In this document: positions 11,877 through 24,440 of the stretch, piece after piece
How the letters are laid out: every line of letters starts with the position of its first letter
How positions within the stretch are numbered: position 1 is the first letter of the stretch
Source: Dentipellis sp. KUC8613
Taxonomy: Eukaryota; Basidiomycota; Agaricomycetes; Russulales; Hericiaceae
DNA length: 64,000 bases
Assembly (NCBI GenBank): GCA_002286715.1
Contig: NSJX01000061.1
Span: forward strand, 1-64,000
Reading direction: 5' to 3'
Notes under the pieces: generated by a model
What the model was told of the DNA's origin: nothing
Seen by the model: only the letters and a program-made list of their open reading frames with translations
Databases searched by the model: none
Made by a program: the position numbers and the translations under genes

Positions 11877-12904
11877 CCCCCGCTACCCTGTCTTTCTGTG
11901 TTCTCTGAATTTCCTGTCCTACTTATACGCGATGACGCTCTTGTCCTAATGTCTGGCTAGCGTTGTCGCTCGGCGCTGGAAGTGCGTACGACACACTATT
12001 CCAATCGATATCCAGTCAGGAGATTAGAGAGCCCAGGGCTGGCTCGAGTGTGGATGGAGGGTACGTAGGGTTTACTGATGGGTGTAAACGTTGAAGACGA
12101 AGAACAATATTGTGCCCGGCGCAGACAAGTCGCGATCACGTGAGTAGCTAGCGCTTCAAAATTCAAATTCAAGAATTTGATTCGCTTGAAGCCTTGGTCA
12201 CAACCAGCACCCTTCAGGGTCCAGTTCCTCAGGAAAGTAGGTCGACGTGAAGTAGGCACTAAGCGTTGAGCATGCGGCATCCTGTGAGGCTTTTCTTCGC
12301 CGCGACGAGGCAGCCGCGCGGAATTGGTAGGCCTTTGATTGTTAGATTGTATACCATACTCATATTCGTATTTCTTCACCATGATAGTGATATTCGCGGC
12401 GCAGTTGTTGGAGACTGATATCTACAGGAGAACAATGCTATCTAATGTCTCGTGGCTGAGAGTTTTCACGGCCCTTTCGAAACGAAGACAAAGCCGCTTT
12501 TGACTGAATGGACCCGTGCAGAGCTGTGTACGTCTCTCGACTCGTTTTGCGCTGAACATGTTTCGTTTTCCTTTCTGCTTTTGTTATATGAGGGCTGGGG
12601 GCTCGGATGAGCCACTGCGCCTCGTACTATAAAGACTCGGCTGACTTCATTTCTCGTACCCGTCGCATTGTGAACATCTAGTCACATCCCCTTTTCGTCT
12701 CGGGCATCTGCAACACGACGGACACGGTCAATTACTTTGCCTTGAACTCTCAAGCTCAGGCTGTCTCGGTCTCCCCGCACCACCAGTCTCATCTATCTTC
12801 ATCTCCCGCTGCGAATCTTCATTCTGCCGCGGAGCAAGCCATCCCTACCTCGTATCGTATCATCATCGATCTACCTCTCTTCTTCTGTCTCTTGACCTGT
12901 GGAG
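11877..12904. other. Intergenic between divergent genes
   Basis: About 1 kb between the importin start (minus) and the F-box gene start (plus). A TATA-like ACTATAAAG lies near 12627, followed by pyrimidine-rich sequence up to 12900, as expected for a fungal core promoter of the F-box gene. The 128-codon antisense frame at 11996-12382 has no recognisable content. Confidence 0.5.
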
Positions 12905-14931
12905 ATGGTCGTCGGTGACTCGGCGCTCAGGTGACATGCATGTCTTCCATGAGAGCCCGTCCAATGCTGACATCGTAACACCCCAGTGCTACAGACTACT
13001 GGCGCAATGCCGAGAAAGCTCGTCCCTCATGCCTGCACGGCTCAGTAATCCTATCCCGGGACGTTCCGGGCGCCCGTGAAGCTTTGGAGCTCGAGATGGA
13101 GGCCGTCAGGCTGGTCATGTCATCTCTCCGCGCTCGTTACAACTCCCTCACGCCGATTAATCGACTACCGCCTGAAATACTCGTCAATATATTCCATTTC
13201 CTTCGCCTTGTCCACCCCCCTGTCAACACAGATCTCCGCAATATCGACAAAGCGAAGATTCCGGCGAAAATCCTCGGATGGATTCAGGTCACGCATGTTT
13301 GTACCCTATGGAGGACTCTAGCCCTCGGGACTCCTGGATTGTGGACTCATATACCATTTTATTTCCTTGGCGCAGAGTGGACGGATGCATTTCTTCGGCG
13401 CTCACGCCCGGCACCTATCAGATTTCGTCTCGTGCCAGTACATGAAGATAACTTCATTGGCTATAACTTCAAGAAGTTTGGCCGCTACATAGAGCGCGAT
13501 CTACCTCGCCTACAAGAAATTACCATCAAAGATATCTTCGAAGACCCCACTCGGTGTCTTTCCTCGCTGGCAGCTCCAGCCCCGCTGTTGGAGAAACTGG
13601 TGTTGATGAATGGGCCCAGGTACCCATTCGATGATGACGAGTTGATACCCTCTATGCCTTTGAACCTCTTCCTCGGATCTGCACCGCGACTACGCCACAT
13701 ACGCCTCCAGCGATGGTACTTTATCCCCTGGGCGGCCCTGGCATTCAGCTCTCTCGTCCATCTTGAAGTGTTTCAAGAGCGCCGAGACTTCTTCAATTTT
13801 AGGCGAGCTTCTAAGCTCGAACGCTACCAGGCGGAATTTGGCAAGATTCTTGGAGCTCTCGAGAACATGACTTCCCTGGAAACCCTCACGTTCGAACAGG
13901 TTTTTCCCCCTCCGCCGCGCGGCGCCACACCGCAGTCTGTGTACTGCCCCGCTGTCACTTTGCACAGACTTCGCGAATTCAAATTCACGGACGACGTTCG
14001 AAACTGCGAGCTTGTTTTCCGACACATCGCCGCGCCTCGCGCGGTTCGCTATCAAGTCCACTGCATCGACGTCCTCTGGGGCCGCCGAGCCTTGCCGCTC
14101 TGGCTCGCTGCTATCCACGCGCGCATCCCCAGCCCTGTCCGCCGACTCGCCATTCTTGAGGACCCCAGGTCAGTGCGCCTCGATTTCTCAGCGCTCAGCA
14201 GCGGCGATGCCGAGAGCTCCGCACCCGGAAATCCCGCCGACGAAGGTCCGCGATTCGACCTCAGCCTCAGTGCGCCGAAACACAATTTCAAGCTTTCGTT
14301 GTCCCAAATGCGGCACGTCATCCGCGTGCTGCCCTTCCAACATCTGGAAGAGCTGCATACGTTCTACGAGATGAAGTGGGTGACGCAGGACTGGTCTGCC
14401 GTATTCGAAGGGACAGGACACGAAGTCGTCGTCCGCCACGTTTCGGCGTCCACCTCCTCTGAGAACCTCGTTTGTGAGCTGCTCTTGTCAGAAGATCAGA
14501 TCCAAACCCTATTCTCGTTGCTCGTGTCGCTCCATCTCGTCGGTGTCCACTTCGGGCATGACTTGGGCACGAAAGTGCTAGAGTGGGTGAAGACGTGGGC
14601 GCCCGATCGTCTGTCGAGGCTGTCGGTCAAAGGCAGGATGATGGACGAGAGATTGGTGGGCAGGCTGAGAAATGTGGTCTCTGAAACTGAATGGGATGAA
14701 AGTGAGTCTTGTCTGCGGAATTGTAATTGATGATGGAGGAGGGCTGACGAGGTGCCAGTAAATGGTGGTCATGAGACAGATGACGAAAGTGACGGCAGTT
14801 TCGACGGGGGGGAGGAAGAAGAAGAGGACGAGGAGGAGGAGGAACAGGTGCGCCGGGAACGGGAACAGGAACAGGATGGTGAAGATGGGAGCGATGAAGG
14901 CCCTGACGATGAGGGGATTTGGATGGATTGA
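12905..14931 (+). CDS. F-box protein with leucine-rich C-terminal region and acidic tail
   Basis: Three exons, 12905-12930, 12987-14701 and 14759-14931, give 637 aa. The tiny first exon (9 codons) is shared in position and phase with the F-box genes at 20267 and 25938; all three then read DYW/EYW-x-NAEKAR. The F-box lies around residues 65-82 (LPPEILVNIFHFLR), followed by IQVTHVCTLWR and a leucine-rich C-terminal region. The last exon encodes a run of about 60 mostly acidic residues (E/D-rich) ending GIWMD. Reading through the last intron would give a premature stop at 14730, so splicing is needed for the tail. The expected role is substrate receptor in an SCF ubiquitin ligase (via Skp1); the target is unknown. 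Such F-box families are strongly expanded in Agaricomycetes. Confidence 0.85.
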
Positions 14932-15504
14932 AATCATAATAGATCATACATCACGCCGATAAATAAGGTTTCTTAGGGATCTCCGTGCATAAGTTGTATC
15001 GTCCCAACGACAGGGCGAGTGTAGTATTCGCCGCGAGGGCATAGTCAGCCTCTCTTCGTGTCTTGAGAGCCGTTGGTGTTGCCGGACACGGGACTCAAGG
15101 ACAGCGTTGACTTCTGCGCGACATTGCTCTCGTGGCTACGAAGGCGAAAGCGCTGTAGGCGCTTGACCATCTGATTCCGCATTCTTGATGAAGAGTTCGT
15201 CGAGAAGCCATGGGTCGATGTGGGGGATAAATTGGCAAGAAATTCCGTACGATTCCGTCAGTACTGGTAGTGACGAATGCGGTCAGGAAGAAAATGGGGG
15301 GAGGGTGGGTTTCAATAGCGACTGCCACGAGTACGAAGTTGACGACAACCGCGAGCAGATGATGAGGAAGAGTAGTAAGAGGCAGGCACATAGAATAGCT
15401 CGAGAAAGCCTATCAGCGGTGTTTTCTAGCATGAGAAGCAGTATACTGTACCTACCTGTCACTGAAAATCCAATTTCCGACGTGCCATTCATACGATCGC
15501 AACA
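14932..15504. other. Intergenic between convergent genes
   Basis: This is the shared 3' space of the F-box gene (plus) and the methyltransferase gene (minus). Overlapping open frames on both strands (for example 15185-15937) run into the methyltransferase exon in a wrong frame and are shadows. Confidence 0.6.
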
Positions 15505-17343
15505 CTACGCCCCGCCCCGAACCATATCCCTCATCTTCTTCGCAACGTGGCTCGCAAACCCCTCAAACGCCAGCCTCTCGCGCCCTCTCGCCCATACAAA
15601 CACGACTGCCGGACCCTCGTCATCCTGCACGACGCTCGCGCGACACACCAGCAACGGCGGGCCCGGTGTTGGAGCCCCGGAAGCTCCTGCGGCTTGCTTT
15701 CGCCGCGCGGCGCGGGACCATGAGTTCGATTGTGCGGAGATGGTGATCGGCTGCGTTGTTGAGGAAAGAGTGAGGCCCGAGATACTTGAGAGGACTTCTG
15801 TCAGAGCTGAGGGGGGTGGGTTATCCGGGAGAGCCTGGCGGAGATTATTCCGAGGCCGCATGAGGCTGCTGACGCCAGGACTGGATATCCGGGCCAGGCT
15901 CTGCAGCAAATATCAGGGAGATGGAATGGAGGGATAAGGGCGGACGAACGTCTGGGAGTCGCTCTCCGGTGAAAGACCATCCGACGGCCCAGCGACGAGT
16001 TTGGCCCTGTACGAACTCGGTGATTGCGTAGTTGTCGATCTGACCTGCATGGTCAGTATACGGTGAAGGATGGAGGGTAGTGTAGTCCGCATACCGAGTG
16101 TGATCGGAGGCGCGAGACAACGTCCGTGAGGGAGGAGAGTTTTCCCAGCATCGATGTGTACCAGCTAGAATTTACCGTATGGGACTTCAATGCAAATGCT
16201 GACTAGGAGTCATCGTACCGACAACGGTCCTTGAGAGCAAGACTCTCCTCGACCATCCGGCAAACAAAATGAGATTCGCCGCCTTCAGTGATCATTTCTA
16301 TATCAGCCCCGGTGCATACCTAGTCACCTTCGTAAGTGATGTAGTTCGGAGACGCGGTAGAAGGGTACGTACGGCATTTGGCTGGAACTCTTTGACTTCC
16401 GCAGAGCGCGCGACGTCTTCCGCGCTGCTATAGAACGGTGGGTTGCACATTGTAAAGTCGAATCTGCACGACCTGTCAGCAGGCGGGGCTATGATAAGAA
16501 TGTCGAGACGTACGTAACGCGAGAAACCGCCAGTGGCCGTAGAATTGGACCGTCTGCGGATACCTCAACAACCTCGATTCTATCGCTTAAATTATTTTGT
16601 TCCACGTTCGTACGAGCACTCGCGAGGGAGTCTCTGTCGATATCTGCGAATGAAATCTAAGGACAAATAGTTTGAGTAGTGATGCTCTCGCTTACCAGAC
16701 CCGATGAAATGCCAATTCGGACACAACCTGCAGCCGAGAATAGGGTATATTGCTGAAGATCCTGTGCCGCTTTTCGAGAAGATGAGCTCCATGAAATTCG
16801 CAGTTCGCAGGACCTACATATCGAATCCTCGTACAGAGGCGTTCTGATCGCTAGCGGTAGCCGAGATGATGTCTTGAATCCATAGAATGTAGTTCAGTCT
16901 GTTGTTTTCATGAATCACAAAGGCAGGTGAGTAATTTCGGAGAAGCCATACCTATTGGGTACCTGGGAGCGAATGGAGCCTTGAGACTATGTTGCCGAAC
17001 TGCCAAAAAGCACCTACCGGTGGACACAACCGATTATCAGGAATGGTGACGCTGAGCTGAAAATCGCGATGCAAGAGAGCTTCTGTCAAACGTCTGCCTT
17101 GAACATGTACATGGTCATGAAGCTGGGGACGCGTAAATCGTCAAAGCATACCTCTGCGCTTGTTCGTCGTTGAAGTCAATTGTGGGTCCACCAGAAGCGG
17201 ACCTGACTATACTTTGCAGAGTACTTCAGGCGCAGTTTGTGGTGTCAAGGAGTCATGAAAACTCACTGCTGTTGCAGAGGGGGATAGTGTTCTGCCAAAG
17301 CCGCAAAATCGGGCGGTGTCCGGTAGGGATTGCGGGGGTGCAT
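15505..17343 (-). CDS. METTL16: METTL16-type RNA N6-adenosine methyltransferase
   Basis: Twelve exons give 418 aa: 17267-17343, 17152-17211, 17018-17093, 16952-16962, 16818-16898, 16696-16769, 16514-16643, 16373-16463, 16219-16319, 16095-16164, 15950-16039, 15505-15900. The start [17 protein letters not shown] matches the family's MHxRNxYxxxPPDFxxLA. The S-adenosylmethionine site is seen as [16 protein letters not shown]. The catalytic NPPF motif falls near residues 176-179 in [23 protein letters not shown] and [13 protein letters not shown] are also family blocks. METTL16 methylates U6 snRNA and, in animals, SAM-synthetase mRNA hairpins; the U6 role is the conserved one in fungi. The fourth exon is only 11 nt. 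The C-terminal region after residue 300 is poorly conserved. The gene shares a 438-bp divergent promoter with the SOD gene. Confidence 0.92.
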
Positions 17344-17781
17344 AGCTGAGAAAACTTCTCTAATTTTATTCTAAGGTCGATTCTATCCAGCCAAGGATCT
17401 TGTAACAGGGAATATCTGAGAGGCTTTGTCAAGGCGGTGTTTTGTCGAAGAGCCTGAAGGACTTGTCCGGTGACTGTCTACCATACGCGTCGCGGCCACG
17501 TGATTTGTAACGCGTCGCAAATTTAATTTCCAGATCTCGTCGTATCTCTGGAAATTGGTCACAGCATCCTTTCTACCCCGACCGAGGGGTAGCAGGAATA
17601 CAGAATTTTTTTTTTTATCGATTTCTTTCTGAGAGTGTATGGCCCCCTCGATTTTTGATTGGTCGTGGCGCCAATGACGCTTACAAATCACGTGCGCGGC
17701 GTGCCGATAAGTATGACGTTTGTCCCGGGAACCGCCTGTACAACCGCCCTTGACGCCTTTTCCTGCTTTCCACACACCATC
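17344..17781. promoter_or_regulatory. Divergent promoter of METTL16-like and Mn-SOD genes
   Basis: This 438-bp space separates two divergent start codons. It contains an uninterrupted T11 tract at 17606-17616, of the poly(dA:dT) kind that excludes nucleosomes, and a CACGTG at 17498-17503. Shared regulation is inferred from layout only. Confidence 0.5.
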
Positions 17782-18773
17782 ATGTTCGCCCTCGCTCGCT
17801 CTGCTGTTCGCCCTGCCTTTGCTCGCGCTTTCGCCGCGCCCTCGGCTGCAGCGTCGCTGCACACCCTGCCTGAGCTGCCGTATTCTTACGATGTGAGTTA
17901 CTTGTGGAGATAGGGTACTTCGTTGTGCTGATGCTTGGCAATCGCTGCGTAGGCCCTCGAGCCCCATATCTCCGAGCAGATTATGAAGCTTCACCACTCG
18001 AAGCATCACCAGGCATACGTTAACGGCCTGAACGCGGCCGAGGAGTCGTACGCCGTGTCTCCTGACATTAAGCAGAAGATTGCGCTGCAGTCCGCGCTCA
18101 AGTTCAATGGTGGAGGTGCGTCTATTGTTTCGCTTCTTCTAGCGTCTGTAAACGGAGCATTCCGAAAGGCCACATCAACCACTCTCTCTTCTGGAAGAAC
18201 CTCGCGCCTGCTAGCCAGGGCGGAGGCCAACTCACGGATGGCCCCTTGAAAGCTGCCATCGAGCGTGACTTCGGCTCCGTCGAGGACTTCAAGAAGAAGT
18301 TCAATGCTTCCACTGCTGCTATTCAGGGCAGTGGCTGGGGCTGGCTCGTAAGTAGTTACGGTGCTATCGAAGCGGAGTGCCCGAACTTATGACTATCCAT
18401 AGGGATACAACCCTTCCTCGAAGAAGCTCGAGATCGTGACCACTGCTAACCAGGACCCTCTTCTCTGTGCGCATCTCATATCAATAAGTAACGTTCGACA
18501 TCCCTGACGACCCCGCAGCACACGTTCCTATCATCGGTGTTGACATCTGGGAGCACGTAAGTCTATCTTATGCCTCCGTTCTCCAAGCCTGCTGAACCTC
18601 GCGCCCCTAGGCCTTCTACCTCCAATACAAGAACGTCAAGCCCGACGTAAGTTCTCTTCGCGGATTCTGAGCAAGTCAGCTGCTGACGTACGTCTTGCTA
18701 GTACCTCAACGCCATCTGGAACGTCATCAACTTCAAGGAGGCTGAGACCCGTCTCGCTGAGGCCCAGAAGTAG
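17782..18773 (+). CDS. SOD2: Mitochondrial Mn superoxide dismutase
   Basis: Seven exons, 17782-17892, 17953-18115, 18169-18347, 18403-18466, 18519-18556, 18611-18646, 18702-18773, give 220 aa. The first ~25 residues are rich in Ala/Arg with no acidic residues ([17 protein letters not shown]), a mitochondrial import signal. The mature part starts [17 protein letters not shown]. Metal ligands are visible: the His in [12 protein letters not shown], the His in NHSLFW, and the Asp and His of DIWEHAFY. GSGWGWL is typical of the Mn/Fe-SOD family. The enzyme converts superoxide to hydrogen peroxide in the matrix. The family usually has about 200-230 residues, so the protein is complete. The model is strongly supported by unbroken family alignment across all six introns. 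Confidence 0.96.
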
Positions 18774-19439
18774 ACATTCGTACTTCTCTCTAGATCTCTG
18801 AATGTACCATGTAAAACATGCGAACGAAGAGCTCTGTCATCATATTTTCGTGCGTATCTTGGTGTGACGCTGGGGTTATCTCATGTGAAGGAAACTCCGT
18901 GCGTCTTCCTTCTATTCAAAACTTGCACGATTTGCACTGCTGCCTGGACGCCGTCGTAGCTGCAGTGGCGCGAGCCCTGCTGCATCTTCGAGTAGCGCCC
19001 GGCGCGCCGTAGCACCGGGGTTCGTCCACCTCGGGAAAAGCCGAATGCCGGTCGTCCGTTTTGGGCTTTGGGCGCTTCGACGTCGAAAGTCAACCCGAAC
19101 TTGCTACCACCGCCGGTGCTGCTCACGGCTCGTCCTACGAAGTCTACATTCCATTTTACAAGACACCCAAAGATCCTGAATAAGGTACTCACACTTCTAG
19201 TCTATCCCGGTTGTCACCCTCCGGCTTACCAGCGGCCTCTTGTCCGCACGTCACGACGGCCACCACTACCGTGTCCATAGTAGTACCATGAATCGTCAAG
19301 TAGACTCGTCGTCGGACAGTCAGGCTTCCTCATACTACTCAAAGTCCAGCTGATTAATATGGCAGATACATCGTTTTGATGCGACGCGGAGATAGTCCAA
19401 TCGCTCGAACCTCAGCTCGACATCCGTGGTCGCCTAGTG
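18774..19439. other. Intergenic, no gene seen
   Basis: This is the 3' flank of the SOD gene. A 103-codon antisense frame (18881-19192) has no recognisable features and lacks intron or family support. Confidence 0.5.
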
Positions 19440-19812
19440 ACACAGATCACAAGGGTGTCAGTGGGGAGCTGGGAATTTGCTTCTTATTGTGATCTCAGAA
19501 CACGGTGCAAACATAACCGCGAGGTGTATTGGCACGCGCAAATTACCGCTCCAGAAGACGACGTCTTCCACTCGTCGCTCCCCGCCTTCGTAACTCGTCT
19601 CGAAATTTGCCCCAACTACATCATCATCTACGAGGAATCGGGAGTCTGGCTGATCGATCGGGACATGAGTGAAGATGTCCTTGTGGTGATTGAATACCTC
19701 GGGATGCGCATCGAGCGAACAGCCCCTGGGAGATGGCGATAGTGGGTTTTGGAGTTTACCCCGGAATTTCACGAGCGGCAGGCGAATTTTATTCAGAAAA
19801 TGATTGGAAATT
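19440..19812 (+). pseudogene. Decayed C-terminal part of an APH-like kinase
   Basis: The stretch aligns with the C-terminal half of the intact kinase gene at 31854. The frame reads EDDVFHSSLPAFVTRLEICP, then ..VWLIDRDM.., then EYLGMRI. In the intact copy the catalytic loop is HLDISPNN; here the His and Asp have become Arg and Glu. The frame hits a TAG at 19740-19742, after which similarity continues (WVLEFTPEFHERQANFIQK). No N-terminal half is seen. It lies about 450 bp upstream of an F-box gene. Confidence 0.7.
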
Positions 19813-20266
19813 CACAATGGGTATATCCTCCAAGCCGTGAGAGCGGTGAACGATTGTCACTCTCGACACGTCGGAGCATTTGTTATCTTTGGTGGTGAGC
19901 TGTTTTTGCACAGAATCACGCGTCAATGCAACTGACTGACTACAGCTTCGACAGAACTTTTGCGATGATTTCTGCGCGACAGGTATACGATCGTGGCTTG
20001 CGGCGGCCACGAGATGGAAACCGGCCCGAATCAAAGCCGCCTTAGCGCCGACCCAGATACGGTATATCTGGCGCCGCTGAATCGCTGATTGTACTTATCT
20101 GATCAGGCTGCACGCTCTGAGAGCCAGTCATCTATGCAAGCTATAAATCTCTTATAACTTTTCCCGTCGCCGTCGCCTCTTTGACAGCTTCAATACCATT
20201 GAATCGAAATGGTCGATCAGTACGCACGATCTCTGATTTATTCGCAGCTTGCCATCTAACGATTTC

Positions 20267-22135
20267 ATGCTTCACAGAACCGTGCCAGGGCTGAGGTGAG
20301 GAATGCTCCCACATCGCGACTAGATCTGAACGGAAATGCTTATCATATTGGCGATTTCTAGCCCAAGGGAGTATTGGAGTAATGCGGAGAAAGCTCGATT
20401 CATATCGCAAGACAGATCGCATGTCAAATCGCCGGCAGATGCTTTAGATGCGCGCCGGGCTTTAGACGATGAGTTAGACGCTGTCGTCTTGGTGATCTCC
20501 TCTATCCGCGCCCGATACAACGCTCTCTCACCAGTCAACCACCTACCTCCAGAGACCCTCGCTCATGTATTCCACTTCCTCCGCGACTCAGATACCCACG
20601 ATCTGCTCTCGGATGAATTTGGGCTTATCGGCCTTGCATCGCCCTCTCTATCACAGTCCATTGGATGGATCCAAGTCACTCATGTGTGTCGTCAGTGGAG
20701 GGCTGCTGCTCTCGAGCATCCCGCATTATGGTCAAATATCACACCTGGACTCGGCTCCAGATGGAGGAAAGAGTTTCTTTGTCGCTCAAAAATGGCTCCC
20801 ATCGCCATTCGATACAGCGAGGCTGCGGGCTATAGCCTTCAGAGGGATTTCACAGGAGACTTGGCCGCAGACATCGCACACCATCTGCCTCATGTCAAGG
20901 AACTGTCTCTTGGAGGGACGTTGGAGGATTTCACGCCTGTCATGCCGGCTTTGCGTGGTCCGGCACCCCTGTTAGAGGTGCTGTCTTTGGAGGTGCTGGA
21001 CCCAGCGATCTCTGCAAGCGATATGCCGACCTTGCCTCTCGATATCTTTGGTGGTTCCGCCCCACGGATCCGCGAGCTCACACTAACTCGGTGGCGTGTC
21101 TCGTGGCTCTCCATAGCATTCGAAACCCTCGTTCATCTCAGAATCACGCAATTCGTCTCCGATGCTGTCTTTGACGGGGGCGATTTAGGACAGCTCCTGG
21201 TTGCTCTCCAGAAGATACCCGCCTTGGAAACGCTCACGCTCGAGAACACCATGCCATCACAGCCGATCGGTGTTACGCCCCACTCCATATGCGGACCCAT
21301 CACTACGCTCCCTAGACTTCGCAGCCTTCGTCTCGTCGATGAGATACGAAACTGCGGCCTCATTCTCAAGCATGTGATCGTGCCCGCGACTGCAGATTGT
21401 TTTGTTTTGTGCAGACATCATAACCAAGATTCCGACTTCCTGCTCCCGTGGTTGTCTATGAGGCTCGATGTGTCGACGACCATCCGAGGGCTATCAATAA
21501 AAGAGATCCTCAATGGACTTCAAGTTCTCGTTTCCACCCACGGTGGCACAGACGCTTGCCACTTCCCTACCTCGCGCCCGGAATATTCCACTTTGCACGA
21601 CGACAATGAATTGCTATTCGAACTCGTCCTCATATCAGGAAACCGAGAGCCGACTTCTCTTTCATTTATACAGACCCTTGTGAGGGCGCTCCCCTTGGAA
21701 GATTTGGAAGCGCTGTCTGTCAGCTGCAGCGTCGTATGGGAGCCTCGGGATTGGCCAACCCTGTTTGGAATGTGCAATAATCTGCGGCTCTTGGAGGTCG
21801 GATCTTCCTGCGTGGTGCCCCTCTGCGAGCTCTTCTTGAAAGGGATCGCGCAGGAAGAACGGGTACAAACCTTGCCGCGATTGGAAGAACTGACGGTGTC
21901 GGGCGTCCACTTCGGCAAGCAGCGTGGCTTCAGGGACGGATTTCCTGAGTGGTTGGAGCACCAGGAATCTCTGAAGAAACTGACGATCAGTAGATGCACT
22001 GTCGATGCGGAGCTGGTGGATAGGTTGAAGGGGATCGTTTTTGAAGTTGTTTGGGACGGGCACCTTCACGACCTGGACGATGAGTCGGAACTGGAGTCGG
22101 AACTGGACAGTCCTATAGATTTGATGGGCTGGTGA
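20267..22135 (+). CDS. F-box protein with leucine-rich C-terminal region
   Basis: Two exons, 20267-20295 and 20362-22135, give 600 aa. The ATG used by the sister gene at 25938 is GTG here; a usable in-frame ATG 15 bases further upstream gives MLHRTVPGLS joined to PREYWSNAEKARF. The F-box is at about residues 70-85 (LPPETLAHVFHFLRD), followed by WIQVTHVCRQWRAAALEHP. The rest is leucine-rich (repeated LxELxL-like strands), ending in an acidic segment (DDESELESELDS). An open frame from 20336 starts inside the intron. The likely role is an SCF substrate receptor. Similarity to 25938 runs along the entire length, so the two are paralogues from local duplication. A TIR element lies 145 bp downstream. 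Confidence 0.85.
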
Positions 22136-22280
22136 GAGTTTGAATAGGCTCTTCGTAGATTCGATAAATGAAGATAATTGTTGCTGGTCCGAGACATGTT
22201 CGCCAGTGCATAAGAGTTCTTTTGTAAAGAGTCGCGTTGAAGCGACTGAACGAAGTGACCAAATGTTGTTGCCAATGAGT

Positions 22281-22333
22281 CCCAGTGAAAATCCCGCCTG
22301 GCGAAATCGGGCAAGGTATGGTCTGATATGTAA
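22281..22333 (+). repeat. Left terminal inverted repeat
   Basis: This is the inverted partner of 24441-24493. The five differences to the right copy are all transitions. Confidence 0.85.
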
Positions 22334-24440
22334 AAATGCGAGTGAGCTGGCGACATCTGTTCACATCTGCTCAATCGTCTCGGGCAAAGTATCAATTGTA
22401 TTTGTCAGCGTAAAGTACGAGTATACTCGTGTACTCGAAGTCCCGATTCGACTGAGTCGACTCATTGTTCAAAGTTGTCCGTCCCTGTCGTGACCCCTTC
22501 TCTCTTCCCTCCACCAACATCCGCCCGTTTCCTGTATCCCCTTCCCGTCCAAGATGCCCGCGCGGTTGCTTGTACACAACCGCTACCAGCGACATGGTGT
22601 GCGACTCATCATGATGTTATCAATGCCTTGCTGTTCATCGCATTGTCGAGGACAGAGCAGTCAGCGGTACATAAGTAGGTGAGTGGAAGACCACACACAA
22701 GCACGGCACATACTCATATTTCTCCATGATACGCGGAAATGATCATCAGAGATGACTTGAACTCGTGAGCTTTGGCGGGCGGGCGGGCGGACAGGTAAGT
22801 AGATGGGTGGCCGAGTAGACGAGTTGGCGAACGACGCGCCTAGCTGTCCGCTGATTGTGCAGCAAGTAAGTCAAATTTTTACTACCTATCTTAGTTAACC
22901 ACTGTCTCCAGTGCAGCACGAATCCGTTGGCGCGATGACAAACGGGAACCATATATGCGGTGTTCACACATCGAGGCGACTCTCGCGGCTACGAGTTGAC
23001 GCAACGAGGTCGACGCGGACCACGGCACGCGCGAGCTCAAGAGCTCAAAGCTCGCTCTACGCATCTACGTGCAAGCGTCCTGTGCAGTTTAGGCTGCCGT
23101 GGTGAGTGTGTTCCGCGACTACTGTGGCGGTGACTCGCAAGGACAAGCTGAAGTTCATGCGAGACTCATGCGCGTCGGGCGGATCACCCTGCGGGTTATA
23201 CCCTCCGTACATGTCTAGAGAGATAGGATGTTTCTGCGTGAGCCGGCTGTCATTGGGTGGTGGGCTTTCAGATTACCATCGCTGATCGCGGTGCGTTGGC
23301 ACGTTTGCATGTCGTCTCTCACTCACTACGGGCAACACTTTGGCCCCATCTCTCGACGAACGGCTTGCTCTACTCACACTCACCCTGTTCTCTGCCAGTT
23401 CAATGTTCTCGACATGAGGTAGGCTCCTACTTGTGGATGTAGACGTGCTTGCAGCGCCAGGTTCTCACAGCATGTCCGTGCGTACACACACACTTACACA
23501 CCGCGTAGGGCTCCAGCAGCGAGCTCTGCCTAAGCCATGGTCTGCTGCCAAGCGCGACAACAGCACCCAACCCCCTCCTGCCGGGCAGTGCCTTCCCGGT
23601 AGCATTCTCAAAGCTCGTGCTGTACGTGTATGCCCAGCTCGTGGGTGTCTTCGTGCTCGTGCCGATGCATGCTGCTCCGCATTTACCATGCTCTGTGCGC
23701 GGACCGCGAAGCACTTCAGGTAACGCTCATCGGTACGCATGCTATGGGCAGTTCCTGACCCGAATGTCTGTGACTTATTTATCCTGTTTATAAATGACAC
23801 CACGCCAGACGTGCAATTGCATCTCTCAAACGAATTACCATCTCTCACGCCCCCTTCAGCACCCCTCCGCGATACCCTTCTCAACTCGGCCTCACACAAG
23901 GCCCGCCCTCGAGTGTAACGACCCCGGCGCCTTCGCCCATCCCGCCGCACTACACGACTTCCTCGACCTCGCTGCTGCCGACCGAGCTCGTGTTGTATGC
24001 ATTCATCCAACTCACCGCGCTCGCCGCACGCTCGATGCGCGCGCCGCAAAACACATTACATTGCTGCCGACTGCGCGGGCGGCGTGGTTCTGGATCAGCG
24101 CCACGGGCTTGCACGCAGCATGTCGCCGTCTGCAAGTGTGTTCGCGAGGGGAACGGGGTAGGGTGACTGCGAGGGACAGCTAGTACGAGCTGGTCCCGCA
24201 GTGAAGGGTACGAGTGTCAATTCGGGCGAAGACTGTCGAGAGTAGGCGGGATCGGGTCCTATATGTCGATATCTGCAATAATGTATTGAAAAATTCAATG
24301 ATATGCATACTTCGAATCCATGACCTGATCAGACCCGATGTGAGCAGATGGCGCATATTGAACCCGATGATGCCAGACCTCGACAGACGAAATCTGGTCA
24401 GATAGTTAAAATAGTCCAGAAAATCTGCTCAGATCTGTAT

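Noticed and set aside
15185..15937. 250-codon plus-strand open frame
   Set aside because: It is the antisense shadow of the last METTL16-like exon; no recognisable domain.
23465..24049. 194-codon frame as a transposase in the TIR element
   Set aside because: The composition is Arg/Gly-rich low complexity, with no DDE/DDD-like spacing or zinc finger.
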